Source of the DNA: Chitinophaga barathri
Lineage (GTDB): Bacteria > Bacteroidota > Bacteroidia > Chitinophagales > Chitinophagaceae
Direction of reading: 5' to 3'
Assembly (NCBI RefSeq): GCF_003807585.1
Contig: NZ_RMBX01000008.1
Span: 1-64,000, forward strand
DNA length: 64,000 nt
Below are positions 43,277-52,357 of the stretch, piece after piece. Both the position numbers and the translations under genes were made by a program. The notes under the pieces were generated by a model. That model ran no database searches, had not been told where the DNA came from, and worked only from the letters and a program-made list of their open reading frames with translations. Every line of letters starts with the position of its first letter. The stretch's first letter is position 1.

Positions 43277-43558
43277 ATGACGATCAATTATTTTATTCAT
43301 CCGCACTATCAAGAGAATTTCACCCAAGGGAAGATTATTGATGCTACCAGTTTTAAAACATTGCATCCTGTCGCTGCAGCATGGTGCCGGATAATTGATG
43401 CTAACCAAGAGAAACTGCGAGCATTGGAAGGTGTATTGAATTTAGTGTACTATATGCAGGAAAATACGGTCCTCCCGAGGAACTTTGACCAGGCGGATAC
43501 TATTATGCAACTGAATACCCAAGTACGGTCAAAGTTAAACAGAAAAAGCTGTCGTTAA
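43277..43558 (+). CDS. Hypothetical small protein in the tRNA-Ser island
   Basis: A possible 93-aa protein, not recognised. The middle (AAAWCRIIDANQEKLRALEGVLNLVYYM) looks helical and amphipathic and the tail is basic. AT-rich codon use sets it apart from chromosomal neighbours. Reality as a gene is uncertain because no conserved domain or clear promoter is seen. Confidence 0.4.
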   Translation: MTINYFIHPHYQENFTQGKIIDATSFKTLHPVAAAWCRIIDANQEKLRALEGVLNLVYYMQENTVLPRNFDQADTIMQLNTQVRSKLNRKSCR

Positions 43559-43667
43559 TTCATGGGAAGCTTATCGGCACAAAACGAACATATATAAGCA
43601 TGTACCATTGGAAAAAGCCACTAAATGATAACACTGAAAGCAAGGTTCGATAAATAGTACCAGGTCT

Positions 43668-43979
43668 ATGGAAAAATTCTTTCTTGAAACAAGCAGAAGA
43701 CATAATACTTCCAATATCACAAGGAATGCTAAAGATCTGATGGCGCTGGTTTCCCTACCTCCCCACAAGATGCACTTACGCGTCTATATACCTAAAAACG
43801 GCAACCGTAGTGCTTATGAGTCATCTCACAAAAGCGACGAGTATAAAATCATAAAGCCTGCGGCTAAAGATGTTTTTTACGAGGCATACAATAGATGTCT
43901 ACAGAATATCCATCATGTTGACCTCAATGATGGTGAATTCTACCTGGTAAAAAAGAAGCAATCTCACGCAAGTACCTGA
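43668..43979 (+). CDS. Hypothetical protein in the tRNA-Ser island
   Basis: A 103-aa basic protein without recognised domains. The reading frame carries a plausible amino-acid mix (LMALVSLPPHKMHLRVYIPKNG), and its 3' end holds A_AAA_AAG, a slippery sequence type, although a -1 shift there would add only nine residues. A further open frame in the +1 register continues downstream to 44169. Confidence 0.5.
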   Translation: MEKFFLETSRRHNTSNITRNAKDLMALVSLPPHKMHLRVYIPKNGNRSAYESSHKSDEYKIIKPAAKDVFYEAYNRCLQNIHHVDLNDGEFYLVKKKQSHAST

Positions 43980-44022
43980 AATAACAGTAGTAGCCTCTAC
44001 TTCCTGGAATCCGGGCAACAGC

Positions 44023-44169
44023 ATAGCTATCGATAAAATCAAAAACCGTATTACTGCTATTGAACAGCGATTAATAGAACTAGATACAGATACATCCGGT
44101 GATAGGATAAAAATGAGGGGAGAGCTAGAGGGGCTGAAGTTTGCATTGATCGCTATCCAGCATGGTTAA
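44023..44169 (+). pseudogene. Start-less short coding-like frame
   Basis: A 48-codon stretch reads as a helical, coiled-coil-like peptide (IDKIKNRITAIEQRLIELD...) and ends in TAA. No ATG, GTG or TTG lies in frame before it back to the previous stop; the first ATG is internal. It lies +1 relative to the gene at 43668. Either a frameshift has split an older gene, a rare start such as ATA/ATT is used, or the frame is fortuitous. Confidence 0.35.
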
Positions 44170-44278
44170 TTCGAAAGAGAGACTGAAGTTTTATACGCCG
44201 AAACGTGAAGTCAAAGATTTTTCAGGTCTCCTTCTTTTCAGAAAGGAAACTTTTTTGCTTTCATTTCTCCCCATATTC

Positions 44279-44325
44279 TTGATTTTATTTCAAGGATATC
44301 TTTATATTTGCCATCAATAGTGGCA
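44279..44325 (+). promoter_or_regulatory. Promoter and candidate autoregulatory operator of the XRE/S24 gene
   Basis: TTG (44279-44281), a 21-bp spacer and TATATTTG (44303-44310). Overlapping the end of the -7 box is a perfect inverted repeat TGCCA-N7-TGGCA (44309-44325), where a repressor would block transcription. The gene starts 30 bp downstream and encodes a helix-turn-helix protein, so self-repression is the simplest reading. Confidence 0.65.
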
Positions 44326-44354
44326 TCCTAACGCCTTTAAAAATAGCAGAAAAG

Positions 44355-45167
44355 ATGAGGACTCAAAATAATTTCTTTGCTAACAACTTGGGGTTTCTGC
44401 GTAATAGAATGAAAATCAGTCAGCAAGACTTGGCGTGCAAATTGAACATTACACGCAAAAAATTATCGGCTTTGGAGACCGGGCAGACTCGCAACCCTAT
44501 AGTTGAGGACCTTATGCGCTTTTCGGATTTTTACCGCCTAACCATTGATACCTTGCTAAGCGTGGACCTTCCTCGGCTGGGGGAGCTACAATTGCAGGAG
44601 TTGCAAAGAGGAGGTGATATCTATCCGAGAGGTACTAAGCTGCGCATCCTAGCCACCACCATAACACCGGACAATAAAGAACACGTAGAGATGGTTACCC
44701 TGAAGGCCAAGGCTGGTTATAGTGCTGGTTATGGCGACCCTGATTATATAGCGCAGCTGCCAGTCTTTCATATGCCGCAGTTGCCGAAGGACCGTAAGTT
44801 CAGAATGTTTCCGGTAAGCGGAGATTCAATGCTACCGGTCAGGAATGGCTCCTATGTAATTGTGGAATATATGCAGGACTGGACAGTGGTTAAATGTGGC
44901 ACGCCCTGCGTGGTGATCACTAAAAATGATGGCATAGTCTTTAAGGTGGTGGAGAACAAAATCGAGGCGGAAGGAACCTTGTTGATGATCTCCCTGAACC
45001 CTGCTTATAAACCCTATGAGCTCTCCGTCAATGAAGTACTTGAGCTTTGGAAGTATCATAGCTACTGGACAGACGAGGAGTTGGAACCCGTAACAACGAG
45101 TGGCCACCTGCTGCAGAAGATAGAAGAGGTCCACAGGGAATTAAAGGCCCTGTCGCAGAAATTGTGA
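44355..45167 (+). CDS. XRE-family regulator with S24 (LexA-like) peptidase domain
   Basis: A 270-aa protein with an N-terminal helix-turn-helix (about residues 8-65, ISQQDLACKLNITRKKLSALETGQ) and a C-terminal S24 domain. The self-cleavage parts are present: candidate site KAGYSAGY (119-126), nucleophile S158 in VSGDSMLP and base K197 in IVFKVV. Such proteins resemble phage CI and LexA repressors that cut themselves upon DNA damage. It lies 115 bp upstream of the GHKL-nuclease gene on the same strand and might control it. Confidence 0.85.
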   Translation: MRTQNNFFANNLGFLRNRMKISQQDLACKLNITRKKLSALETGQTRNPIVEDLMRFSDFYRLTIDTLLSVDLPRLGELQLQELQRGGDIYPRGTKLRILATTITPDNKEHVEMVTLKAKAGYSAGYGDPDYIAQLPVFHMPQLPKDRKFRMFPVSGDSMLPVRNGSYVIVEYMQDWTVVKCGTPCVVITKNDGIVFKVVENKIEAEGTLLMISLNPAYKPYELSVNEVLELWKYHSYWTDEELEPVTTSGHLLQKIEEVHRELKALSQKL

Positions 45168-45282
45168 CTGTTACAAATGGATGATGTTATACGAAACGAA
45201 ACAATGGGCCGGCACACTTAGAACAGAATATCTACCTGACACCAAACAATAATTTCATTATTTTACAGTCAATATATACCCA

Positions 45283-47310
45283 ATGGAAGTCCCCGTAAAG
45301 AACCTAGTTGAAACAGTGGATCTAACATCAGAGGATGTCCTTTTACCCCTCTTGGAATGTGTTGTTAATTCAATTATTAGTTTGCAACAATCAGCTCTTC
45401 CGAAATCCCAACAGAAGATCCAGATACAAGTAGAACGTGGTGATCTGTCCCAAGCGTTAAACTTTGATAATGTCAAGACAATTGCTTCCTTCAAAGTAAT
45501 TGATAATGGTGTTGGGTTTAATAAGAGAAACTTTGAATCCTTCGAGACGCCTTTTTCTCAGGTAAATAAAGATCACGGCTGTAAGGGGATAGGTCGTTTT
45601 ACTATCCTTGCTGCCTATCAGGAATTTCTTGTAGACAGTAATTACAATGAAAATGGCCAGTGGTGGAACAGGACATTTAAATTCACGACTGACAAAGAAA
45701 TAGAATCTCAAACTTTTGCAGAAAGTGATCAAAGTAAATGGAGGACCACCGTTTATATCAAAAACTGCTACAACGAATTAGTCCGAGAGCGGTCAGCTCT
45801 GACTGTAGAGCAGATTGCGGAAGCAATTATGCAGCATTGCTTCATTTACTATCTCAGCGGTAACCTTCCAGTCATAGAGCTCATTGACATGGAAGATAAA
45901 AGCGGTGCAGTAATTAATGATTTGTTCGAAAAGGTTTCGCGTGAGAAAGAGCGAGAGTTTCCATTGAACGGACATAAATTTAAAATATACATTACTAAAA
46001 CACCTAAAACGGGTAACCGGCGCAACAACTATCTATATTATTGTGCCAATGACCGATCTGTGGGTAATCCAAGAAACTTAAAGAATATAAATAGCATCTT
46101 TACCTTTCCCATTCTGGTTGATAGCAGTTATTACTTCTTTGATATTTATTTAGTTTCAAAATTCCTGGATAGCAAAGTTTATAAAGCCCGTAATGGGTTT
46201 AATATTCCAAAGGAAAAGGAGAATTTATTATTCAAATCTTCTGATATTGTTTCTTTCCAAGACATTGAAGAGGAAGTTTCTAAGTTACTGGAAAAGGAGT
46301 ACGACAGTTTTGTAAAAGGAGCCAAGGATAAAAGCGTTCAACAAATCGCAACCTATATCCAGACAAAAGCCCCTCGTTATAACAGCTTCATTAAAAATCC
46401 GGAAATACTGCAAAGTATTCCGCCGAATCTGCCGGAGGATAAATTAGAAGAGCACCTCTACCGGATTTCCTATAACGCCAGGAAAAACGTCGAAAAAAAT
46501 ATCCAGAAATTCATCGACGATAAATCCATTAACGAGGAGGCTATTTCAAACATCATTAATGATATTAAAGAGAAAACGGCCTATGACGTAGATAGTCTTG
46601 CAGATTATATGACCCGCAGGAAAGCGATCTTGGAATTGTTTGACAAATTTCTAGATGCTGATGAGAGTGGAAATTATAAGTTAGAGCAGGACGTACATAA
46701 GTTAGTATTCCCACTTGGCCTCACCAATAATGAATTGGACTATGAGAACCATAACCTATGGTTGCTTGATGAACGTTTTATTACCTATAAATTTATTGCC
46801 TCAGACAAAGCTATTACTTCCTACTCACAGAAAAAAAGCCGCAAAGAATTGGACCTGATCTTACTTGATGAGCCACCTATGTTTGATAATCCTATAAGTT
46901 TTGGGGACCGTAGCGGTGGAGAGGTTAACTCTATGGTCGTTTTTGAATTCAAAAGGCCCGGCGATACAGCACATCAGAAAAATAAAAAGGATTATCGGTG
47001 GCAGTTTTCAGAGCTGGTTGAACCGTATTTCGATGAGTTTCTCTACCAACCTAACAAGAAAAACTATAAAGGAAACCAAGTCGTTATTCACAAGACAACG
47101 CCCAAGTTTGGTTTTGTTATCTTAGATGTAATTCCTACTCAACTGGCCAGCTATAATGAAGATAAAGGATGGAAGAAAACGCCGTTTGGTACTTACTTTA
47201 AGATCGAGCCAGAAATTAACCTTCACATTGAAGTTATGACATTTAGAAAACTGCTCGACTTTTCCGTAACACGGCACAATCCATTTTTTGATAAGTTATT
47301 TGTAAGATAA
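45283..47310 (+). CDS. GHKL ATPase with C-terminal PD-(D/E)xK nuclease-like domain
   Basis: A 675-aa protein. The N-terminal 200 residues form a GHKL (Hsp90/MutL-type) ATPase: E25 and N29 in LLECVVNSI, DNGVGF at 74-79 and GCKGIGRF at 99-106. The middle (about 290-490) is helical and charged. The C-terminal part has D524 in ELDLILLDE and E555-x-K557 in VVFEFKRPG, the pattern of PD-(D/E)xK nucleases. I do not recognise a named family. Single proteins joining an ATPase to a nuclease are typical of phage defence, and it sits in an AT-rich island next to a repressor and a recombinase remnant. The ATPase call is firm, the nuclease call moderate. Confidence 0.8.
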   Translation: MEVPVKNLVETVDLTSEDVLLPLLECVVNSIISLQQSALPKSQQKIQIQVERGDLSQALNFDNVKTIASFKVIDNGVGFNKRNFESFETPFSQVNKDHGCKGIGRFTILAAYQEFLVDSNYNENGQWWNRTFKFTTDKEIESQTFAESDQSKWRTTVYIKNCYNELVRERSALTVEQIAEAIMQHCFIYYLSGNLPVIELIDMEDKSGAVINDLFEKVSREKEREFPLNGHKFKIYITKTPKTGNRRNNYLYYCANDRSVGNPRNLKNINSIFTFPILVDSSYYFFDIYLVSKFLDSKVYKARNGFNIPKEKENLLFKSSDIVSFQDIEEEVSKLLEKEYDSFVKGAKDKSVQQIATYIQTKAPRYNSFIKNPEILQSIPPNLPEDKLEEHLYRISYNARKNVEKNIQKFIDDKSINEEAISNIINDIKEKTAYDVDSLADYMTRRKAILELFDKFLDADESGNYKLEQDVHKLVFPLGLTNNELDYENHNLWLLDERFITYKFIASDKAITSYSQKKSRKELDLILLDEPPMFDNPISFGDRSGGEVNSMVVFEFKRPGDTAHQKNKKDYRWQFSELVEPYFDEFLYQPNKKNYKGNQVVIHKTTPKFGFVILDVIPTQLASYNEDKGWKKTPFGTYFKIEPEINLHIEVMTFRKLLDFSVTRHNPFFDKLFVR

Positions 47311-47357
47311 AGCTCTAATGATTTCAAATTTTTGCAATCATCCCCGCTAAAAAATTT

Positions 47358-47391
47358 AAAAGCCTTCAAGTCGTAAGATTTGAAGGCTTTT
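47358..47391. terminator. Bidirectional terminator after the GHKL gene
   Basis: AAAAGCCTTCAA/TTGAAGGCTTTT perfect 12-bp stem between two convergent genes with A- and T-rich flanks. Confidence 0.92.
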
Positions 47392-47427
47392 TCTATTTGT
47401 CTGATCCTGGAAGATACTTTGACACTT

Positions 47428-48417
47428 TTACTTTTCAGATTTAACCGTATCCAATATGCTGATAATTGCCTGCTGAAACTTTTCCGGTTCATCCTGATGA
47501 ATCTGATGCCCGGAATTTTCAAATAAAAACAGATCCTTCTTTGGCGCTTTTAATTCCCCGAAATATCCTTCTGTGATTTTAGTCGATGTCTGAATATCGT
47601 TTTTGCCGACGAAAAAATAAACGGGGCAGTCAACTTTCTTTAAAGTCTTTGGCAAATCAATATTCATGACTTCATTCCACGCAGGCGACCAGGTTTTTGA
47701 CCACTGAAGAAACCCGTTTTTGAAATTATCACTTAATACATATTCCTTACCCTCTTTGTAAAAGAGCCACTTCCTTAAATAAAACAAGTCTTCGTCATTT
47801 TTAAAAGGAATATTTACGTCCGCCAATTCTTTGCTGGCAAGAGGATTGTCCTTAAAATAAACTTTCAGAGTTTCGAGCAGATTCTTCTCACTCGCCATTT
47901 GACTGATAACAGGATTTGAAGCAAAATAGGCATGTAATAGTTCAGGATGTTTTTGAACGATGTAAAAGCCTAAAACATTCCCCCAGGAACTGCCTAATAA
48001 ATATATTTTCTCCTGCTTTAATGTCTTTGTCAGGAAAACAATCACCTGGTAGGTGTCCTCTTCCATTTGCCCAACTGACGGCTGGACAGGCGAAGCATTT
48101 AATTTTAATGTTTTCCCCGCATCTCTTTGATCCCATTGAACAATGGTAAACTTATCTTTTAAAAGATGGGTAAAAGAACCCGCACTATTCATCATCGAGC
48201 TTCCGGGACCACCCGATAAAAAGAGAAGTATTGGTTTATTGGAATCATCCGTTTTAATTCCTATGACTTGTTTTATTCCGCCAATTTCAGTTGTTATAAG
48301 CGTATCAATTTTTACCGGAACATTTTCAGGTTTAAGTTCTTTTTTACTTTGTCCATTACATACATAAAATGGAACTGCAATTGTTAGCAGAGCTAATATC
48401 AGGCTTCTTTTTTTCAT
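47428..48417 (-). CDS. Secreted alpha/beta hydrolase (proline iminopeptidase-like)
   Basis: A 329-aa hydrolase. A signal peptide (LILALLTIAVPFYVC) is followed by the oxyanion segment LSGGPGSS, the nucleophile elbow GSSWGNVLG and the histidine in NSGHQIHQDEP. GGPG and the overall order fit the prolyl iminopeptidase/S33 group. The substrate is unknown. It is AT-richer than the chromosomal neighbours and may be the last gene of the island. The ATG at 48417 was chosen to fit the signal peptide. Confidence 0.85.
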   Translation of the reverse strand: MKKRSLILALLTIAVPFYVCNGQSKKELKPENVPVKIDTLITTEIGGIKQVIGIKTDDSNKPILLFLSGGPGSSMMNSAGSFTHLLKDKFTIVQWDQRDAGKTLKLNASPVQPSVGQMEEDTYQVIVFLTKTLKQEKIYLLGSSWGNVLGFYIVQKHPELLHAYFASNPVISQMASEKNLLETLKVYFKDNPLASKELADVNIPFKNDEDLFYLRKWLFYKEGKEYVLSDNFKNGFLQWSKTWSPAWNEVMNIDLPKTLKKVDCPVYFFVGKNDIQTSTKITEGYFGELKAPKKDLFLFENSGHQIHQDEPEKFQQAIISILDTVKSEK

Positions 48418-48658
48418 GATTTTATCGTTAGGCAAAGCGAATGTATGTAATGTTTCCCAGCGTTCTTTCATTGAAACCCCATGCCTTGCATAATTTACAC
48501 TATAGTGTAGCCCCCAAAAAACCGGTGAACAGCCGTTATATCGGCAAACGATCCGTAAATTTATCGGCGTACACATGTTTTCGACCAATGATCCTTCGCC
48601 GGAATATCTTATTTTGTAGTATCAAACCGATATTGATCAACAATAAAATCCAAACATC

Positions 48659-49063
48659 ATGGCAACAAAGGTTTTTATCAATCTCCCCGTAAAAGACCTC
48701 AACAGGTCAAAGGCTTTTTTTGAAGGGCTTGGCTACAGCTTCAACCCGCAATTTACTGATGAGAACGCAGCCTGTATGGTGATCAGCGATACCATATACG
48801 TAATGCTCCTCATCGAACCTTATTTCCAAACCTTTACCAAAAAGGGAATATCGGACGCCACCAAACAAACCGAAGTACTGATCGCTTTGGATGCAAGTTC
48901 GAAGGAAGAGGTAGTGAATACCATCGCAAAAGCGAAAGAACTGGGCGCAACAATTTATAATGAACCGCAGGACCATGGCTGGATGTACCAGCACAGTTTT
49001 GCCGACCTGGACGGCCACCAGTGGGAACTGGCCTATATGGACGAAACCCAGATGCCAGGGTAA
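48659..49063 (+). CDS. VOC family protein (glyoxalase-like)
   Basis: A 134-aa protein with the VOC fold: FINLPVKDLNRSKAFFEGLGY at the N terminus and DLDGHQWELAYMD at the C terminus, which carries the usual metal-binding glutamate. This subgroup is common in Bacteroidota and lacks a known substrate. It is followed 38 bp later by a DUF1801 protein gene. Confidence 0.88.
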   Translation: MATKVFINLPVKDLNRSKAFFEGLGYSFNPQFTDENAACMVISDTIYVMLLIEPYFQTFTKKGISDATKQTEVLIALDASSKEEVVNTIAKAKELGATIYNEPQDHGWMYQHSFADLDGHQWELAYMDETQMPG

Positions 49064-49101
49064 ATTCAACAGGCTTAATCCTTGCTTAAAAATTTATACC
49101 A

Positions 49102-49461
49102 ATGGCAAAAACAGATTATAAAACGATCGACGAATACCACAATGTTTTCCCGGAGGAAGTGCAGGAAAGAATGCAGGCCATCCGGGATGTGGTGCACAAA
49201 GTAGCGCCCGGGGTGGAAGAAACGATCAGTTACCAGATACCCTGTTTTAAATACAAGGGTTACCTAGTCTATTATTCGGCTTACGCCAAACATATTTCGC
49301 TTTCGCATCCGTTTAGCGCCGAACTGCTGAAAGCGTTTGAGAAAGACTTAAAAAAGTATAAGGTCTCCAAGTCCGCTATCCAGTTCCCCGGCAATGAACC
49401 GCTGCCTTTGGACCTGATAAAAAAGATCATTGAATTCAGGAAAAAAGAGAATGAAAAGTAA
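49102..49461 (+). CDS. DUF1801 domain-containing protein
   Basis: A 119-aa YdhG/DUF1801 protein with the typical ISYQIPCFKYKG strand pair, YYSAYAKHISLSHP and KSAIQFPGNEPLPLDLIKKII. The function is unknown; the fold is related to frataxin/YdhG. It is likely cotranscribed with the preceding VOC gene. Confidence 0.9.
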   Translation: MAKTDYKTIDEYHNVFPEEVQERMQAIRDVVHKVAPGVEETISYQIPCFKYKGYLVYYSAYAKHISLSHPFSAELLKAFEKDLKKYKVSKSAIQFPGNEPLPLDLIKKIIEFRKKENEK

Positions 49462-49506
49462 TACCGCAAAAGGGGCTGATTGTCAAAAAAGATGATCAGT
49501 CCCTTT

Positions 49507-49851
49507 TTACAATTCAATCCCCTCCTCTCCCATCAATTCCATTCCATACCGCCCGATCGCATCGATCACCGGCAGCGCGCGTTCCGCCCTCTCTGTGAGC
49601 CGGTATTCCACGCGCGGGGGTTTCTCCACATAGATGTGCCGCGTGAGCATTCCTTTTTCTTCCAGCTCTCTCAGTTGCGTATTCAGCATTTTGTGGGAAA
49701 TGTGGGGTATCGCATTTTTCAGGTCGCCATACCTTACGGGGCCGTTGCGAAGACTTAATAACACCGGCATTTTCCAGGTGCCGCCGATAAATGCCATGGC
49801 AAATTCCACCGGGCTGTAATAGACCCGGCTGCGATAGATAAAATCCTTCAT
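49507..49851 (-). CDS. HxlR family transcriptional regulator
   Basis: A 114-aa winged-helix regulator. GGTWKMPVLLSLRNGPVRYGDLKNAIPHISHKMLNTQLRELEE-type sequence (residues about 23-65) is the HxlR domain. HxlR proteins often sense reactive aldehydes or redox stress and act on the divergent neighbour; here the divergent gene at 49975 is a VOC protein, a common pairing. Confidence 0.92.
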   Translation of the reverse strand: MKDFIYRSRVYYSPVEFAMAFIGGTWKMPVLLSLRNGPVRYGDLKNAIPHISHKMLNTQLRELEEKGMLTRHIYVEKPPRVEYRLTERAERALPVIDAIGRYGMELMGEEGIEL

Positions 49852-49974
49852 GATGCAAATTTAATCAATTGGAAATCATCCTGTTAAACACATTTCCTTT
49901 ATCGACAAAAAAGTATATAAAGCCCGGTGAATCAATTCAAAACATAGATTTGCGCCTCACAAAATCTGCCAATT

Positions 49975-50697
49975 ATGTCCCCGAAAGAATGGATGACCGT
50001 CCCCGTTTTACCCTGCATTGAATTAGAGGATACTTTAACCTTCTGGGAACTGCTGGGTTTCACCACTACTTACAAACAACTCAGGCCTTACCAGTATGGC
50101 GCCGTGGCAAGAAACGGCTATGAACTGCATTTCGTGCGGGTGAAAGGCATAGGCCCCGCCAATAATTACTCCGGCTGCCTGGTAATGGTCTCGGACGCGG
50201 AAAAGGTGCACCGCGAATTCACCCGGCAATTCAAAAAAGGTTACGGCAAGATCCCCAATGCCGGCACACCACGGATCTCTCGGATGAAGCCCGGGCAAAC
50301 AAGATTCACCCTTACGGACGTATCCGGCAATTCCATCATCTTCATCAGCTACGGCGAAAAAGACCAGGAAGTATACGAAAAAGCGGATGACCCTCATCTT
50401 ACCCCGCTTCAGAAATCAATGGTCATCGCCATCCGCTTCAGTGATTACAAAAACGATTACACCGCCGCCGCCAAAACGCTGGACGTTGCGCTGAAACGCG
50501 ACGGCAATGAAGCCAAAACGGATATCGCGGAAGCCCTGCTGATGCGCCTGGACCTTGCCCGTGAACGGAAAGAACTCAAAAGGGAAAAGGAATGCAAAGT
50601 GGGCCTCATGAGCCTGATGCTGTCCGTGGATGAACTTTCCCTGCTGAAACAGAAACTCAATCCGCATTACTGGAAAATACTCGAAGGACTGTTGTGA
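49975..50697 (+). CDS. VOC-domain protein with helical C-terminal extension
   Basis: A 240-aa protein. The N-terminal 130 residues form a single VOC domain (VLPCIELEDTLTFWELLGF, TLTDVSGNSIIFISYG). The C-terminal 100 residues are helical with a ELKREKECKVG stretch and no recognised domain. It resembles bleomycin-resistance-like proteins but no resistance can be claimed. It is divergent from the HxlR gene with 123 bp between starts. Confidence 0.8.
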   Translation: MSPKEWMTVPVLPCIELEDTLTFWELLGFTTTYKQLRPYQYGAVARNGYELHFVRVKGIGPANNYSGCLVMVSDAEKVHREFTRQFKKGYGKIPNAGTPRISRMKPGQTRFTLTDVSGNSIIFISYGEKDQEVYEKADDPHLTPLQKSMVIAIRFSDYKNDYTAAAKTLDVALKRDGNEAKTDIAEALLMRLDLARERKELKREKECKVGLMSLMLSVDELSLLKQKLNPHYWKILEGLL

Positions 50698-50698
50698 G

Positions 50699-52201
50699 TC
50701 AGCGCCCGGATAATTCGGGCCTGCCCGGAACGTAATATTCGCAACGGTACACGAGGAACTTCCGGACCATCCTCGGCCCTCTTTTTACTTCGATGGGCCG
50801 AAGCGGGTACACGTAATGGAAATACCTGCGCAGGGAATCGGCAAACTGCCGCTCATCTTTTTCATCGCCTTTGATGGAGTTGATGAACAATGCGTTTTTC
50901 CCTTTCAGCAACGCCAGGTTCGTACCCACATAATCGAATTGCAGGGCGGGCTTACGGAGAATGTTATAGCTATAGACCATTTCGTCCATATAAAAATTCA
51001 ATACGGCGCTTGTTTTATAATCATCCGCTGAAAAAACAAAATCAGCGGGATAATTGCGTTTCAGTTGCTGCACCGCCCTCGCCATCCTGCCCCAGCCCAC
51101 CCACACATCGTCCGAGCGCACCGGCACAGGATACCAGCGCAGCTCGATCGCCAGCGCCACATGTATCACCACTGCCACTACCTGCTGCCATTTGATCATT
51201 TTGCGCGAAAAATACCTGCTTACCCAGATCATACCGGTGATGTAAGCGGGCATCATCCAGTTCAGCTTCACCCAATAGATAAATGAAATGGCGAGAAAAG
51301 AAAAGAATACGGGCAGGAAAAAACATAAAAGGAACAACGTATGATCCGGCACCGCCCAGAGTTTGCCTTTGTATTTCCGGGTCACTTTGTACAGCATCCA
51401 TAACAGGCTGAAAAACAGGACCGGCGCCAGGATGGCGGACTGATGGGCCAGTACGCCCAGGAAGTCCTTGATGCTGAATTCGATCCCTTCAGCCCTGCCC
51501 GTGGACTGAAACCTGAACGAAACAAAATCATGCTGAACATTCCACCAGAGCACCGGGCTGAAAACCAACATCATCAGTACAAATGAAAGCCAGGGCCATA
51601 CCGTCCCCAGCCATTTGCCATGTGAGCCGGACAACACCAGGTATAACAACAGGCCTGCCGGCAGGAACACCGCGGTGTATTTGCTGTCAAATGCAAGCCC
51701 CATCATAATGCCCGCCAGCAGCCAATAAACTTTCTTTTCGAGGAATAACGCCTTGTAAAGGCAAAGCAGGCTCAGCGTCCAGCAGAGCATCAGCGGCACG
51801 TCCGGTGTGGACACCAGCGAGAGTATCGTGACCATGAGGGTGGAGCTGAATAAAAGCAAAGCGTTCGACGCCCGGCGACGGCTGAGGAAACGGAGCGAAA
51901 GCCGGTAAAAAAAGGCTAATGTCAGCAAAGTGATCACCGTATCCGCCAGCTTTACAGCGTATACTTTTTTCCCCAATACAGCCGTAAACATCTTCAGTAC
52001 CCAGGCAATACCCGGCGGATGATCAAAGTAAGACGCGGCAGGATGCTCCGTATAAAACATGTAGTACGCATCCTGGGGCATCAATCCCATCAAACCAATA
52101 AAAGCCAGTCTCAACAGCAGGATGAACAAGGCAGACCATACCAGCCACCTGTTTTCGGTGTAAGCAGTTTGCAGGTCATCCCGGAAATTTTTTATCTTCA
52201 T
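50699..52201 (-). CDS. GT39/ArnT-like membrane glycosyltransferase
   Basis: A 500-aa integral membrane enzyme with about ten to twelve segments. The first periplasmic loop carries PQDAYYMFYTEHPAASYFDHPPG, the acidic and His-Pro-Pro signature of the PMT_2/ArnT group, which move sugars from lipid phosphate donors to lipids or proteins. The acceptor is unknown. It is divergent from a second, different GT39-like gene at 52358. Confidence 0.85.
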   Translation of the reverse strand: MKIKNFRDDLQTAYTENRWLVWSALFILLLRLAFIGLMGLMPQDAYYMFYTEHPAASYFDHPPGIAWVLKMFTAVLGKKVYAVKLADTVITLLTLAFFYRLSLRFLSRRRASNALLLFSSTLMVTILSLVSTPDVPLMLCWTLSLLCLYKALFLEKKVYWLLAGIMMGLAFDSKYTAVFLPAGLLLYLVLSGSHGKWLGTVWPWLSFVLMMLVFSPVLWWNVQHDFVSFRFQSTGRAEGIEFSIKDFLGVLAHQSAILAPVLFFSLLWMLYKVTRKYKGKLWAVPDHTLFLLCFFLPVFFSFLAISFIYWVKLNWMMPAYITGMIWVSRYFSRKMIKWQQVVAVVIHVALAIELRWYPVPVRSDDVWVGWGRMARAVQQLKRNYPADFVFSADDYKTSAVLNFYMDEMVYSYNILRKPALQFDYVGTNLALLKGKNALFINSIKGDEKDERQFADSLRRYFHYVYPLRPIEVKRGPRMVRKFLVYRCEYYVPGRPELSGR

Positions 52202-52357
52202 ATCCGGTTGTAACAGTTATCTCGACAAGTTCATGCCTGCCAAATTCGTTCCGGAAATTTCCGGGCGCTCCACGATGCAACGTATAACCTGCTATTTTTC
52301 ATATATTTATTAGCGTTCGTTCTTCAATTTAACATCGCTGTAACAGTCTGGAAGATC

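Noticed and set aside
43948..43982. Programmed -1 frameshift at A_AAA_AAG in the 43668 gene
   Set aside because: A -1 shift would add only about nine residues before a stop; the long downstream frame is +1.
44355..45167. UmuD partner for the UmuC at 56549
   Set aside because: The S24 protein has an N-terminal helix-turn-helix and lies 11 kb away in the island; it is a regulator, not UmuD.
49507..49530. Right att site matching the tRNA-Ser 3' end (AATCCCCTCCTCTCC)
   Set aside because: The match to AATCCCTTCTCCTCC is imperfect and lies inside the conserved HxlR gene; chance similarity is likely.
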